From positions 29,050-93,049 of the forward strand of contig NZ_MUKP01000024.1 in NCBI RefSeq assembly GCF_002081715.1: a stretch of DNA of 64,000 bases, in the 5' to 3' direction. The translations under genes and the position numbers were made by a program. The notes under the pieces are model-generated. The model saw only the letters and a program-made list of their open reading frames with translations. It was not told the DNA's origin and ran no database searches. This document shows, piece after piece, positions 49,201 through 57,497 of this stretch; positions within the stretch are counted from its first letter, which is position 1; each line of letters begins with the position of its first letter. Source of the DNA: Nocardia donostiensis. GTDB taxonomy: Bacteria; Actinomycetota; Actinomycetes; Mycobacteriales; Mycobacteriaceae.

Positions 49201-52200
49201 GTCGACGACCGTTTCTTCGCCATCGGCGGCGACAGCATTCTGGCGATCCGCCTGATCAACCGGGCGCGTACAGCCGGGCTGGCGATCAGCGCGAAGGACA
49301 TCTTCGAACACCAGACGGTGCGCGCGCTGGCCGGTACCGCGGTCCCGGTACCGGATTCGGCTGCGCCGGAGGATTCGGCCGCGGCGTACGGCGCGATGCC
49401 AGCCACGCCGATCATGGAACGGCTCGCCCAAACGGGCATCGTCACCGACGATTTCGCGCAGTACGCGGTGGTCCGGCTGCCCACCGCTGTTCCCGAACCA
49501 GTACTGCTCGCCGCGCTGCAGACACTCATCGACCACCATGACGCCCTGCGCATGCGCGCCGAATGGACCCCACGGGACCAATGGCGGGTGGAGATCCCCG
49601 AGCCCGGTTCGGTGCGTGCGGAAGATCTGCTGCGCCGGGCCGATGGTGACGGCAGCGTCACACAAACGGAGAACGAACGGCTCACCGCGCAACGCCGCCT
49701 GGCACCCCGGGACGGGATCATGCTGCAGGCCGTCCAGATCGAGCGGCCGGACGGCGATCTGCTGCTGTTGCTGATCCATCACCTGGTCGTCGACCATGTC
49801 TCCTGGCAGATTCTCCTACCCGATCTCGAACGAGCGATCTCGGGAAGCCCGCTCGACCCGGTGCCGATATCGCTGCGCACCTGGACGAAAGCTTTGGCCA
49901 GGCAAGCTGTTTCGGAAGCAGAAGCGCGAAGGTGGCGCACGAGCGCCGGGGCGGCGGCCACCACGATCGGTCGACGTCGCCGCGACCCGGTGCGCGACCG
50001 TACAGCGGATGTCGTGGGGCTGACCAGGCGGCTGGATCCGGGATCGACCCGGGCGCTGCTCACCGCGGTGCCGAACCGGTTTCGCGCGAATGTCACCGAG
50101 ATCCTGCTCACCGCGCTGTCGGTGGCCCTGGCACGGTGGCGGGGCGCGGAGCCGGTCCTCGTCGACATCGAAGGGAACGCCCGCGATACCGCGCCGGAAC
50201 TGGACGTCTCCCGCACCGTCGGTCGGCTCACCGTCATGTACCCGGTGGTACTCGACGCCGCCGTCGCCGACTGGGACGAGATGCTCGCCGGGGGGCCGGA
50301 ACTGGTGCGCGCGGTACGGACGGTCAAGGAACGGTTGCGTGCCGTGCCGAACCACGGCATCGGATACGGGTTGCTGCGGCGCACCGAGGCCGGGACTGAG
50401 CTCGGTCCGGACGCCCCCATCGGCTTCGGCTACCTCGGCCGGTTCGACGCGGGTGGGGCGACGGCGGGGCTCGAATCGTTCGGCAGTTCGCCCGGCTCGG
50501 AAGCGACCTGCCTCCACGAGCTGGACCTCATCGTCTACGTGGACGCCGAAGGCGGGCTGTGCGCGCACTTGGCCTGGCCCGCCGAGTTGTTCGATCGCAC
50601 CGAGGTCGGTGAACTCACCGAGCTGTGGACGGCAGTGTTGTCCACCTTCGCACGCCACCACAGCGGCGCAGGTACCGGCGGCTACACCCCATCGGACTTC
50701 CCACTGGTGCAGATCGACCAGGACACGCTCGACCGGCTCGAACGGCACCACGGCGCGTTCACCGACCTGTTGCCCACCACGCCGATGCAGGCAGGAATGC
50801 TGTTCCACTCGTTCTACGAGTCCGCAGCCGACCCGTACGCCGTGCAGCTTCTGCTCACCCTCCGGGGTGACGTGGATCCGGACCGGCTGCGCGCGGCCGC
50901 GGCGATGGTGCTGCGTCGCCACCCGCAACTGCTCGGCGCCTTCGTGGTGCGTGGAGTCGATCAGCCCGTACTCGCGCTGCCGGTCGATCCGGAGCCGCCG
51001 ATGCGCGTGGTCGAGGCCGTCGGCCCCGCGACGGAAGACACGGTGGAGCGCTCGGCCCGCGAGGACCTGCGGGCGCTCGATCCCGAGGTCGCTCCGGCCT
51101 TCCGGATCGCGCTCGTCCACAGCGGACCTGGGCAGTGGCGGCTCGTGTTCTCGTTCCACCACGCGCTACTCGACGGTTGGTCGACCGTCATCTTCTTGCG
51201 GGAGCTGTTCCAGAGCTATCACGGGGGTGAACTCGAACCCGCGCCGTCGTATCGGACCGTGCTCGAGCACCTCGAGGCCAAGGACCGCGAGAAGGCGCGC
51301 CGAGCATGGGCCGAGAACCTCCGCGGTATCGAACCCACCCGGGTCGTCCGCACCGGGCAGGCCGAACCCGTCGAACTGCACATGTACCCACTCGATCCCG
51401 AAGTGGCCGCGGTGCTCACCGACACGGCAGCGGCACACGGGCTGACATTCAACTCCCTGATCCAGGCCGTCTGGGCGCTGGTGCTCGGGCACCTCACCAG
51501 CAGCGACGAGGTGGTGTTCGGGGTGACCGTCTCCGGACGCGACACCGGCATCGACACCGAACAGGTCGTCGGAATGCTGATGAACACGGTCCCCTTGCGG
51601 GTGCGGGTGGATCAGGGGATAACGGCGCTCGAGTTGGCCTCCCGCATCCAGGCTCGGCGATCGACGCTGCTCGAACACGATCACCTCGGGCTGAGCGATA
51701 TCCTCGCCGTCGCCGGGGCAGGCAGCGAACTGTTCGATACCGCGCTGATCTTCGAGAACTTTCCGCTCGATATGGCGACCTTCGCCGATCCGACGGCGGA
51801 GCTGTCGGTGGTGGCGGTCGAGCATCGCGATAGCACCCACTATCCGTTGGCGGTCACCGTATTTCCCGAGCCGGTGCCGCGTTTCCGTCTGGCGGTCCGC
51901 CCGGGCCAGCTGGACTGGTTCGGCACTGCCGACGACATATGGTCGGTGATATCTGGGTGGTGCACGGCCATCGCGAGCCGGCCACACGAGCCGGTCGGTC
52001 GGATCCGGCTGCCGGCACCGGAGGTGCTCGAGTGGGGTTCGGGCGCGCCCGTAGCGATCGCGGACCGAGCGGTGGCCGAGGTTTTCGAGGAGATGGCGGC
52101 CGAGCACGGGGAGCGGATCGCGCTGTGGAACGCGGGAACCGAGACCACCTACGGCGAATTGAACGCCCGCGCCAACCGCCTCGCCCGCCGACTTCGCCGA

Positions 52201-55200
52201 CGGGGGGTGGGCACCGGCACTCCTGTCGGAATCGCACTGCCTCGTTCCACCGAACTGGTGGTCGCCTTCCTTGCGCTGCTGAAACTGGGCGCGGTATGTC
52301 TACCCATCCACGACGGCTACCCACCCGAACGCGTCGAATGGCTGCTGCGCCACACCGGAACCGAGCTGGTCCTGCGCGACCTCGCTCCGGACGAGAGCGC
52401 CGCGGCTGCGCTGCCCGAGACGAATCTCGGGACGACCGTGCACCCCGACGCTCCGGCCTGGCTGATGTTCACCTCGGGATCTACCGGAACCCCCAAGGGA
52501 GTGCGGATCACGCACCGCAATATCGTGACGCGCGCACTCGACCGGATCGGGCGCGGCGCCGAACACCGGCGGTTGCTGCTGCATTCTCCTTACACCTGGG
52601 ACATGGTCGTCTACGAGCTGTGGATGCCGCTGTTGACCGGGCGCAGCGCGGCGATCGCACCCCCCGGCCCCTTGGACGCCGACGACTACCGCGTGGTGCT
52701 CGCCCGGGGCTCGGTCACCTCGCTATTGGTCTCGGCGGGGCTGTTTCAGGTACTCGCCGAAGCTATCCCCGCGGAGCTGGCGAGCATGGAACACATCGCG
52801 ACCGCCGGCGATGTGCCGGCACCCGCGGCGGTCGCCCGGGTCCGCGCCGCTCGCCCGGATGTCGCGGTGACGAACCTGTACGGACCGGTGGAGGCCACCG
52901 CGTACGCGCTCGCCCACCGGATCCCGCACCAACCCATCGACGACCGACCGGTGCCGATCGGCGTCCCGGTCGACAACACCGGAGTCGCCGTGCTCGATGC
53001 CGCGCTGCGACCGGTCCCGGCCGGGGTGACAGGGGAGATATATCTGTACGGCGCGGGCGTAGCGGGCGGCTATCTGCAGAAACCCGGGCTCAGCGCGGCG
53101 CGGTTCGTCGCGGGCCCGTACGGCCGGCCCGGCGCCCTGATGTATCGCACCGGCGATCTGGGGCGCTGGGACCGGGAGGGCCGGGTACATTTCCTCGGCC
53201 GAGCCGACCGGCAGCAGAAGATCAACGGTTTCCGGATCGAGCCGGGCGAGGTGGAGGCAGCCATCCGGCGCGAACCCGGTATCGCCGCGGCCGTTGTCAC
53301 GGCGCAGCAGGCGAAAACCGGGAAAACGCTGATCGCGTATGTGGTGGGCCGGGAGCGGCCGGTCGACCCGGCAGGGTTACGCGCTCGGCTGACCGAGACG
53401 CTGCCGTCCTACCTGGTGCCGGCCGTGATCATGCCCCTCGACGAGCTACCACTCACCGCGAACGGGAAGATCGATACCGCGGCCCTGCCGCGTCCGGAAC
53501 ACTCGTCGTCGGGTGCGGCGGGAACGCAGCGCCAACAGATTCTGGCGAGCATTGTCGCCGGTGTACTCGATATCGACGAGATCGGGGTGGACGACGACTT
53601 CTTCGCTCTGGGCGGTAACTCGCTCGCGGCGATCCGGTTGGTCGAGGCGGTGAACGCCACCTTCGAGGCCGGGATAACGCTGCGCGATCTGTTCGAAACG
53701 CCCACCGTGGCCGGTATGGACCAACGGCTCGACGCGGCTGATCCGGCCCGGCGCAGACCCACGCTCACCCCGCGCCGGAGTACCGGGCCCGTTCCGTTGA
53801 CACCTGCGCAGCAGCGGCTGTGGACCATCAACTACCTGTCTGGCGGGCAGGCGGGGTATCTGATGTCGCAGGCTGTCGAGATCGAGGGCCGAGTCGACCC
53901 GGCGGCGCTGCGCGCGGCCGTCGCGGATGTAATCGCGCGTCACGAGATTCTGCGCACCGTACTGCCCTACGCCGATACCGGTCCGATCCAGCGTGTGCTG
54001 CCCGCTCCGGTCATCGATGCGGACAACGGTGCCGGGGCGGGAGCTGCTGGGATCGACACCTATTTCCGCGTGGACACCTGCACCGCGGAAGATCTCGACG
54101 CGATGCTCACCGCAGAACTACGCCGCGGTTTCGATATTCAGGTCGAGATGCCGTTGCGCACCAGGTTGTTCCGGCTCACCGAGACGCGGCATGTGTTCCT
54201 GTTCGTCCTGCACCATATCGCCGGTGACGTCGAATCCCTGGTACGGCTGTCGCACGAGCTCGTCTTCGCCTATACGGCCCGTGCCGCAGGTCGGGCCCCG
54301 GAGTGGCCCGTACCCGCTGTGCAGTTCGCCGACTACACCTTGTGGCTACAAGAGCTGATGGGCGAGGAATCGGATCCGGCGGCCCGCGCGACGGCCCAGG
54401 CCCGCTACTGGTTGACCGAACTCGCCGGTCTGCCCGAATCACCGGTGCTGCCCACCGATCACGCCCGCACCCAACGGGTGGACAATCGCGCCGGGACGGT
54501 GCCGGTGGCGTTCGATGCGGAGCTGCACCGGGCGATCGCCCGAACCGCCCAGGAGTGCTCGGCCAGTCCCTATCTGATCCTGCACACCGCTTTCGTCTGC
54601 GTTCTGGAGGAATTCGGGGCGGGCTACGATATTCCGGTCGGCGTCTTCGTGAGCGGCCGCGACCACGACGCACTCGACCGGATGGTCGGCTGCGCCGTGC
54701 ACACCGTGGTACTCCGAGCCGACACCTCCGGCGAACCGACCTATCGCGACCTGGTGCGGCAGTTGCGCGACCGGCTGCTCGGCGCCACCGACCACAAGGA
54801 ATTCCCGTTCGATCGCCTGGTGGCCCTGCTGAATCCGCCACGGTCACGTCACCACTACCCGCTGTTCCAGGTCGCCACCACGTTCTATCGCGATGTCGTG
54901 ACGGACCGCCCCTTCGGCGGCGCGACGGCCCGCCTGCTGCCGCTACCTCCGCAGCGCACAGAGTTCGACCTGCTGCTTCAACTGCGCGACGGGTACCTCC
55001 CTGGTCAGGGTCCCGCCGGTATCAGTGGCGACCTGATCTACGCGGCGGAATTGTTCGAGCGGGCGACGATCGAGGCGATCGCCGACCGCATGCGGGAGAC
55101 ACTGGCGGCGATATGCGCCGACATCGACGCCCCGATCGGGCTGTCGCGCTCGGGTTACCCGTTGCCCGTGTCGACGTCCGGCGGCGCCCTCGGCGATCGC

Positions 55201-55206
55201 CGATAG
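46264..55206 (+). CDS. Nonribosomal peptide synthetase C-A-T-E-C-A-T-C
   Basis: 2980 residues, ATG 46264 overlapping the previous stop (ATGA). N-terminal EntF-like C 1-430 with intact HHIVLDG 126-132. A3 461-960, YTSGSTGKPKG, code D-F-W-N-I-G-M-V-F-K, one residue from the threonine code. T3 FFAIGGDSILAI, Ser991. E3 1041-1490 with HHLVVDHVSW, where the usual Gly is His. C 1499-1930, FHHALLDGWST. A4 1936-2415, FTSGSTGTPKG, YTWDMVVYELW, code D-M-Y-L-A-A-L-A-Y-K, unrecognised. T4 FFALGGNSLAAI, Ser2453. Terminal C-like domain 2509-2960 with HHIAGDVES instead of HHxxxDG. There is no thioesterase or reductase domain, so release must come from the terminal C, a trans enzyme outside the window, or transfer to another NRPS. 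Confidence 0.93.
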   Translation: MTAWPLTAGQQEIWLAHELDDTGSRSIVGGYVHIHGRMDTEIFERAVRIVIAGSETLRVRIDGNTQIVEELPDWPLERDRFRTVTEAELRLYTELNRPFDLGRAPLFEQRLLDVGDAGYLWFVKAHHIVLDGAAFAALLRRVAAVYTELSSGREVTGGVFDRVEALIAEDNRYRESERFRTDREFWSDRLAGVPEPPMFAEGPVRPGPPAYLRRTGDLSASAWRDLRERGERWGAGWPALVLSAAAALLHADTGARTVGLGLTVPAKRSRTALGMTANVVPLRLDVDPAETVAALTRAVRAESLIVLRHQRYRLADMLADTSAAGGERRLVGPVVNILPHQRNVMFGPYPATLHDMSAGRTDDFTISVYEGQPRLRVAFDSTTARFRETDLAAQHDRFLSALRAVARAPDEMTVGRLRFDIASDEQAQPVSTVLSHGPHAPHHRGAARQSSPAVVPDEPEAERTLVSWFTHSVRAHGSAPALTCGAETLTYAELDERSDLLARRIAATGAGPGAFVAIALPRSAELVVAVVAVLKTGAAYVPVDPSNPAERIRTILHDCAPALVVTTSEVLLPAVTAPVLAVDELREDIPAAPVRPPRPADPAYVIYTSGSTGKPKGVLVTHANVVRLFTRTQEWFGFGPDDVWSLFHSVAFDFSVWEIWGPLLYGGRLVIVDTDTARSPADFRELLAAEGVTVLNQTPSAFGMLVEADMRCPAAELAVRWVILGGEVIEPHRLAAWYERHPARPVVDMYGTTETTVFSTGYVVDAHTRADLIGRPIPDTTVYLLDAALRPVPAGVPGELYIAGPGVAGTYLRRRGLTAARFVAVPGGPPGTVMYRSGDIARRIDGVLEYLGRADRQVKIRGFRIERGEVEAALHALPEVSAAAVLVDDTPRLVAYVVSELDTSVIRDQIATSLPAHTLPSAVVAVPELPLTGSGKLDERRLLALAPSSATGATDGPRTELETRLHRLFTEVLDRDDFGVDDRFFAIGGDSILAIRLINRARTAGLAISAKDIFEHQTVRALAGTAVPVPDSAAPEDSAAAYGAMPATPIMERLAQTGIVTDDFAQYAVVRLPTAVPEPVLLAALQTLIDHHDALRMRAEWTPRDQWRVEIPEPGSVRAEDLLRRADGDGSVTQTENERLTAQRRLAPRDGIMLQAVQIERPDGDLLLLLIHHLVVDHVSWQILLPDLERAISGSPLDPVPISLRTWTKALARQAVSEAEARRWRTSAGAAATTIGRRRRDPVRDRTADVVGLTRRLDPGSTRALLTAVPNRFRANVTEILLTALSVALARWRGAEPVLVDIEGNARDTAPELDVSRTVGRLTVMYPVVLDAAVADWDEMLAGGPELVRAVRTVKERLRAVPNHGIGYGLLRRTEAGTELGPDAPIGFGYLGRFDAGGATAGLESFGSSPGSEATCLHELDLIVYVDAEGGLCAHLAWPAELFDRTEVGELTELWTAVLSTFARHHSGAGTGGYTPSDFPLVQIDQDTLDRLERHHGAFTDLLPTTPMQAGMLFHSFYESAADPYAVQLLLTLRGDVDPDRLRAAAAMVLRRHPQLLGAFVVRGVDQPVLALPVDPEPPMRVVEAVGPATEDTVERSAREDLRALDPEVAPAFRIALVHSGPGQWRLVFSFHHALLDGWSTVIFLRELFQSYHGGELEPAPSYRTVLEHLEAKDREKARRAWAENLRGIEPTRVVRTGQAEPVELHMYPLDPEVAAVLTDTAAAHGLTFNSLIQAVWALVLGHLTSSDEVVFGVTVSGRDTGIDTEQVVGMLMNTVPLRVRVDQGITALELASRIQARRSTLLEHDHLGLSDILAVAGAGSELFDTALIFENFPLDMATFADPTAELSVVAVEHRDSTHYPLAVTVFPEPVPRFRLAVRPGQLDWFGTADDIWSVISGWCTAIASRPHEPVGRIRLPAPEVLEWGSGAPVAIADRAVAEVFEEMAAEHGERIALWNAGTETTYGELNARANRLARRLRRRGVGTGTPVGIALPRSTELVVAFLALLKLGAVCLPIHDGYPPERVEWLLRHTGTELVLRDLAPDESAAAALPETNLGTTVHPDAPAWLMFTSGSTGTPKGVRITHRNIVTRALDRIGRGAEHRRLLLHSPYTWDMVVYELWMPLLTGRSAAIAPPGPLDADDYRVVLARGSVTSLLVSAGLFQVLAEAIPAELASMEHIATAGDVPAPAAVARVRAARPDVAVTNLYGPVEATAYALAHRIPHQPIDDRPVPIGVPVDNTGVAVLDAALRPVPAGVTGEIYLYGAGVAGGYLQKPGLSAARFVAGPYGRPGALMYRTGDLGRWDREGRVHFLGRADRQQKINGFRIEPGEVEAAIRREPGIAAAVVTAQQAKTGKTLIAYVVGRERPVDPAGLRARLTETLPSYLVPAVIMPLDELPLTANGKIDTAALPRPEHSSSGAAGTQRQQILASIVAGVLDIDEIGVDDDFFALGGNSLAAIRLVEAVNATFEAGITLRDLFETPTVAGMDQRLDAADPARRRPTLTPRRSTGPVPLTPAQQRLWTINYLSGGQAGYLMSQAVEIEGRVDPAALRAAVADVIARHEILRTVLPYADTGPIQRVLPAPVIDADNGAGAGAAGIDTYFRVDTCTAEDLDAMLTAELRRGFDIQVEMPLRTRLFRLTETRHVFLFVLHHIAGDVESLVRLSHELVFAYTARAAGRAPEWPVPAVQFADYTLWLQELMGEESDPAARATAQARYWLTELAGLPESPVLPTDHARTQRVDNRAGTVPVAFDAELHRAIARTAQECSASPYLILHTAFVCVLEEFGAGYDIPVGVFVSGRDHDALDRMVGCAVHTVVLRADTSGEPTYRDLVRQLRDRLLGATDHKEFPFDRLVALLNPPRSRHHYPLFQVATTFYRDVVTDRPFGGATARLLPLPPQRTEFDLLLQLRDGYLPGQGPAGISGDLIYAAELFERATIEAIADRMRETLAAICADIDAPIGLSRSGYPLPVSTSGGALGDRR

Positions 55207-55234
55207 CCCGGTCGGGATCGGTGACGGTAGCGGC

Positions 55235-55405
55235 GACCGCAACCGCTGGTAGAGGCTGGTTACGCGACGACTGCCTCACATCAACAGCTTCTGGTCGCTG
55301 CCCCAGGCCCGGGTCGCGATCAGCGACTACAACCACCACAGCAGGCATTCGGCTCTGGGCTAACAGTCTTCCGCAAGCTACGCTGCTGCCTGCATCCACC
55401 GATAG
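55235..55405 (+). pseudogene. IS3-family transposase (OrfB) C-terminal remnant
   Basis: Starting 29 bases after the NRPS stop, one frame reads WLRDDCL and the next HINSFWSLPQARVAISDYNH then HSRHSALGY and, after a stop, SASYAAACIHR. Together they match the C-terminus of IS3-group transposases (LRDEcLNinsFwsLaqARvvIsdWkhdYN.hRpHSaLGYqtPaeYAA). Frameshift and internal stop make it dead. It marks a rearrangement exactly at the 3' end of the assembly-line operon. Confidence 0.75.
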
Positions 55406-55490
55406 CCAGTTCTCGCCACCGGTGGACCATTCACGGGGTTCCGTCAGCGGCAGCCGAACGACCCCTACAGGCGAAAACCGAGGAATACCA

Positions 55491-56285
55491 ATGAGTACGT
55501 CAGGACTATCCGTCACACGAGATCTCGCTGAGCGCTATGCCAGCGTCGTCACCAGCCTCAGCGCTGACGAGTGGGCCGCCCCGAGCCGGTGCGCCGGATG
55601 GTCGGTAAAGGATCTGGTCGCCCACACCGGATCCAATTTTGCTGCTCTCACCGATCCGACCCCGGTTGATCCTTCTGCGCCGGCACCGAAGACCGCAGAG
55701 GAACTTCAGGAACTTCTGGTCGCACAACGACGGGATTGGTCTGCCCCCCAGGTCGCCGAAGAGTTCCTCCAGAACATGGAGGGCGCCTTGGCGGCATTGG
55801 CAGCTATGCAGGAGGGCGAGATGGCTACCGCCCCGATCACCTTGACCGACCTCGGCACCTACGACGCCCACCAACTCGCCGATGCATTCGCCTTCGACCT
55901 CTGGTGCCACATGTATGTCGATCTCCTGGCGCCGGAGGGGCCGGTGCATCGTCCGGTCGAACCCCATGATCATCAGTCGGTACGCGCAGCCGTCGATTGG
56001 ATGTGGACGGGCTTGCCGCAGATGTGTCCCCAGGTCATCTCAGCGCTCACCCGACCGCTCGGCGTCGTCCTGACCGGCCCCGGCGAAGGTGAGTGGACTC
56101 TGACACCGGCCGAGGATCAGATCATGGTATCCGCCGGGGTCGGTTCCTCTGACACGGTCGTCAGCTCCTCGGCAACAGATTTCGTGCTGTGGGGAACCCG
56201 ACGCAGCCCCTGGCCCAAGCACGTCACGATTTCCGGGGACCACGCCTACGCAGCCGCCATCCTCGACCTCATCGACGTCGTCTGA
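55491..56285 (+). CDS. Maleylpyruvate isomerase/DinB-family, probable mycothiol-dependent enzyme
   Basis: 264 residues from ATG 55491 with GAGGA 7 bases upstream. MDMPI/DinB-type four-helix N-terminus: LSADEWAAPSRCAGWSVKDL then VAHTGSNFAAL (first metal histidine), and later DAHQLADAFAFDLWCHMYVD (second histidine region); an SCP2-like C-terminal part follows (VISALTRPLGVVLTGPGEGE ... SSATDFVLWGTRR). This is the general actinobacterial family of mycothiol S-transferases and isomerases; no substrate can be named. It is a single gene between two mobile-element remnants and is followed by a strong hairpin, so a role in the NRPS pathway is not indicated. Confidence 0.8.
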   Translation: MSTSGLSVTRDLAERYASVVTSLSADEWAAPSRCAGWSVKDLVAHTGSNFAALTDPTPVDPSAPAPKTAEELQELLVAQRRDWSAPQVAEEFLQNMEGALAALAAMQEGEMATAPITLTDLGTYDAHQLADAFAFDLWCHMYVDLLAPEGPVHRPVEPHDHQSVRAAVDWMWTGLPQMCPQVISALTRPLGVVLTGPGEGEWTLTPAEDQIMVSAGVGSSDTVVSSSATDFVLWGTRRSPWPKHVTISGDHAYAAAILDLIDVV

Positions 56286-56296
56286 CCTCGTTTCCT

Positions 56297-56338
56297 GCTG
56301 ATGGGCACCAGAGCTGTTCGGACCCAGTGCCCATCAGC
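56297..56338 (+). terminator. Hairpin after the DinB-type gene
   Basis: GCTGATGGGCAC and GTGCCCATCAGC form a perfect 12-bp stem around an 18-base loop, beginning 11 bases after the stop. Confidence 0.65.
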
Positions 56339-56411
56339 ACGTGCCTGTCCGTCAGCTTCGATCGGGGCCATCCTCACGCAAAAGTCGGCCGGATGAGTTC
56401 GGTGATCCAGG

Positions 56412-56585
56412 GCGTACCGGTTCGCATTGGTTCCTACCGCCGAGCAGGAGGAGCTGCTGCGGTCGCATTGCAGTGGGCAGCGGTTCACGTTCAACTGGGA
56501 ACTTGCGCAGGTGAAGGCGAACCTCGACCAGCGCACGACGGAATGCTCGTACGGCATCGAAGAACCTGACCTGCTCCCAGCCTGA
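56412..56585 (+). pseudogene. TnpB (IS200/IS605 OrfB) N-terminal fragment
   Basis: The plus frame reads AYRFALVPTAEQEELLRSHC, SGQRFTFNWELAQVKANLDQ, then RTTECSYGIEEPDLLPA and stop TGA 56583-56585, the N-terminus of TnpB-type proteins ('RfaLdPTpeQe..l..HcGaaRfafNWaLa.VKanLdQR.AErsYGi'). The remaining protein is absent. The rest of 56286-56622 holds the hairpin above and nothing else recognised. Confidence 0.75.
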
Positions 56586-56622
56586 TCGGTGGACCACAAG
56601 CGGCCTCATCCCAGCAGCCCTA

Positions 56623-57297
56623 TCACTGGGCAGCGCGGTCGAGCAGGCGGGCGATGGCTTCGGGATCGTCGGAGTCGACGACCGGAAAGCCCGCACCCGG
56701 CTCGCCAACCCAGTGCAGTTCGATTCCGGGATTGTGCACACTGCTGCCGTCGACGAGGAAGAAATGCGGGCTGCCCTGCACCTGGTCCCGATGAGCGCGG
56801 TAGTCACGCATCATATCGGCACGGGCGGCACCGGTAGACAAATCCGTTGCCAGCCGATCGTGATCGACAAGCGGGCACCCTTGCGCGATGTCGAGCAGTT
56901 CGAACAGCAGATCGATGGGCCGGCTATCGCAGAAAAAGGCGCGGCGGATCGCCATATCCAGTTCTTCGGCAGCCGAAAGCGATTGCCGCTTGGCGGCGTG
57001 TACGGCTTCGTTGGCCAGCAGGGTGGAGTTGGGCCAGGTTGTCAGATCGTTCTGCCAGGGTTTCCAGCCGAAATCCGGGACCAGCCCGCCGATGACCGGG
57101 ATCTCGGTATCGAGGAATCGTTTCGGGATCGGGAATCGGTTGACGTCCTCGAGTGCGAACAAGCGCAGGTCCACGAGCACCGCATTCTCCAAGCCCACGT
57201 CACGACGGCGCCGATAGAAACGATCGAGCGCAACAGTGGACCACCCGCACGCCACATCGGTATAGACCACGACCGTTCCCTGCGCAACGTCGACCAC
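56623..57297 (-). CDS. DsbA-family thioredoxin-fold protein
   Basis: 224 residues from GTG 57297. It begins GTVVVYTDVACGWSTVALDR, a thioredoxin-fold strand followed by a CGWS site in place of CxxC, then a helical insertion (SAAEELDMAIRRAFFCDSRP) and the DsbA cis-Pro region QGSPHFFLVDGSSVHNPGIE, ending in a helix. This matches the DsbA/2-hydroxychromene-2-carboxylate isomerase-like group (cytosolic; no signal peptide). With only one active-site cysteine, dithiol oxidase activity is unlikely; isomerase or S-transferase chemistry is possible. Not part of an obvious operon. Confidence 0.77.
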   Translation of the reverse strand: MVDVAQGTVVVYTDVACGWSTVALDRFYRRRRDVGLENAVLVDLRLFALEDVNRFPIPKRFLDTEIPVIGGLVPDFGWKPWQNDLTTWPNSTLLANEAVHAAKRQSLSAAEELDMAIRRAFFCDSRPIDLLFELLDIAQGCPLVDHDRLATDLSTGAARADMMRDYRAHRDQVQGSPHFFLVDGSSVHNPGIELHWVGEPGAGFPVVDSDDPEAIARLLDRAAQ

Positions 57298-57497
57298 GCC
57301 GTGTGTTCCTTGTCTGCTCGGATACCGGGCTATCGGACCACTCGCCGGCTTACCCGGAAAAGGACCTACAAAACTCCCTGGCCGCGGCGACGCGCCTCCG
57401 GCCGATACTGCGCATGCTCACCGGCGGCTTCGGCAGGCCCTCGGCAACCGCATGACGTTCTATGGCCGACTCGGTCCCCTACCGAAGCACGTCTACC

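Noticed and set aside
57298..57497. Possible small gene between the DsbA-like and ankyrin genes
   Set aside because: Short plus frames such as 57153-57455 overlap the DsbA-like gene antisense; no domain or start signal supports them.
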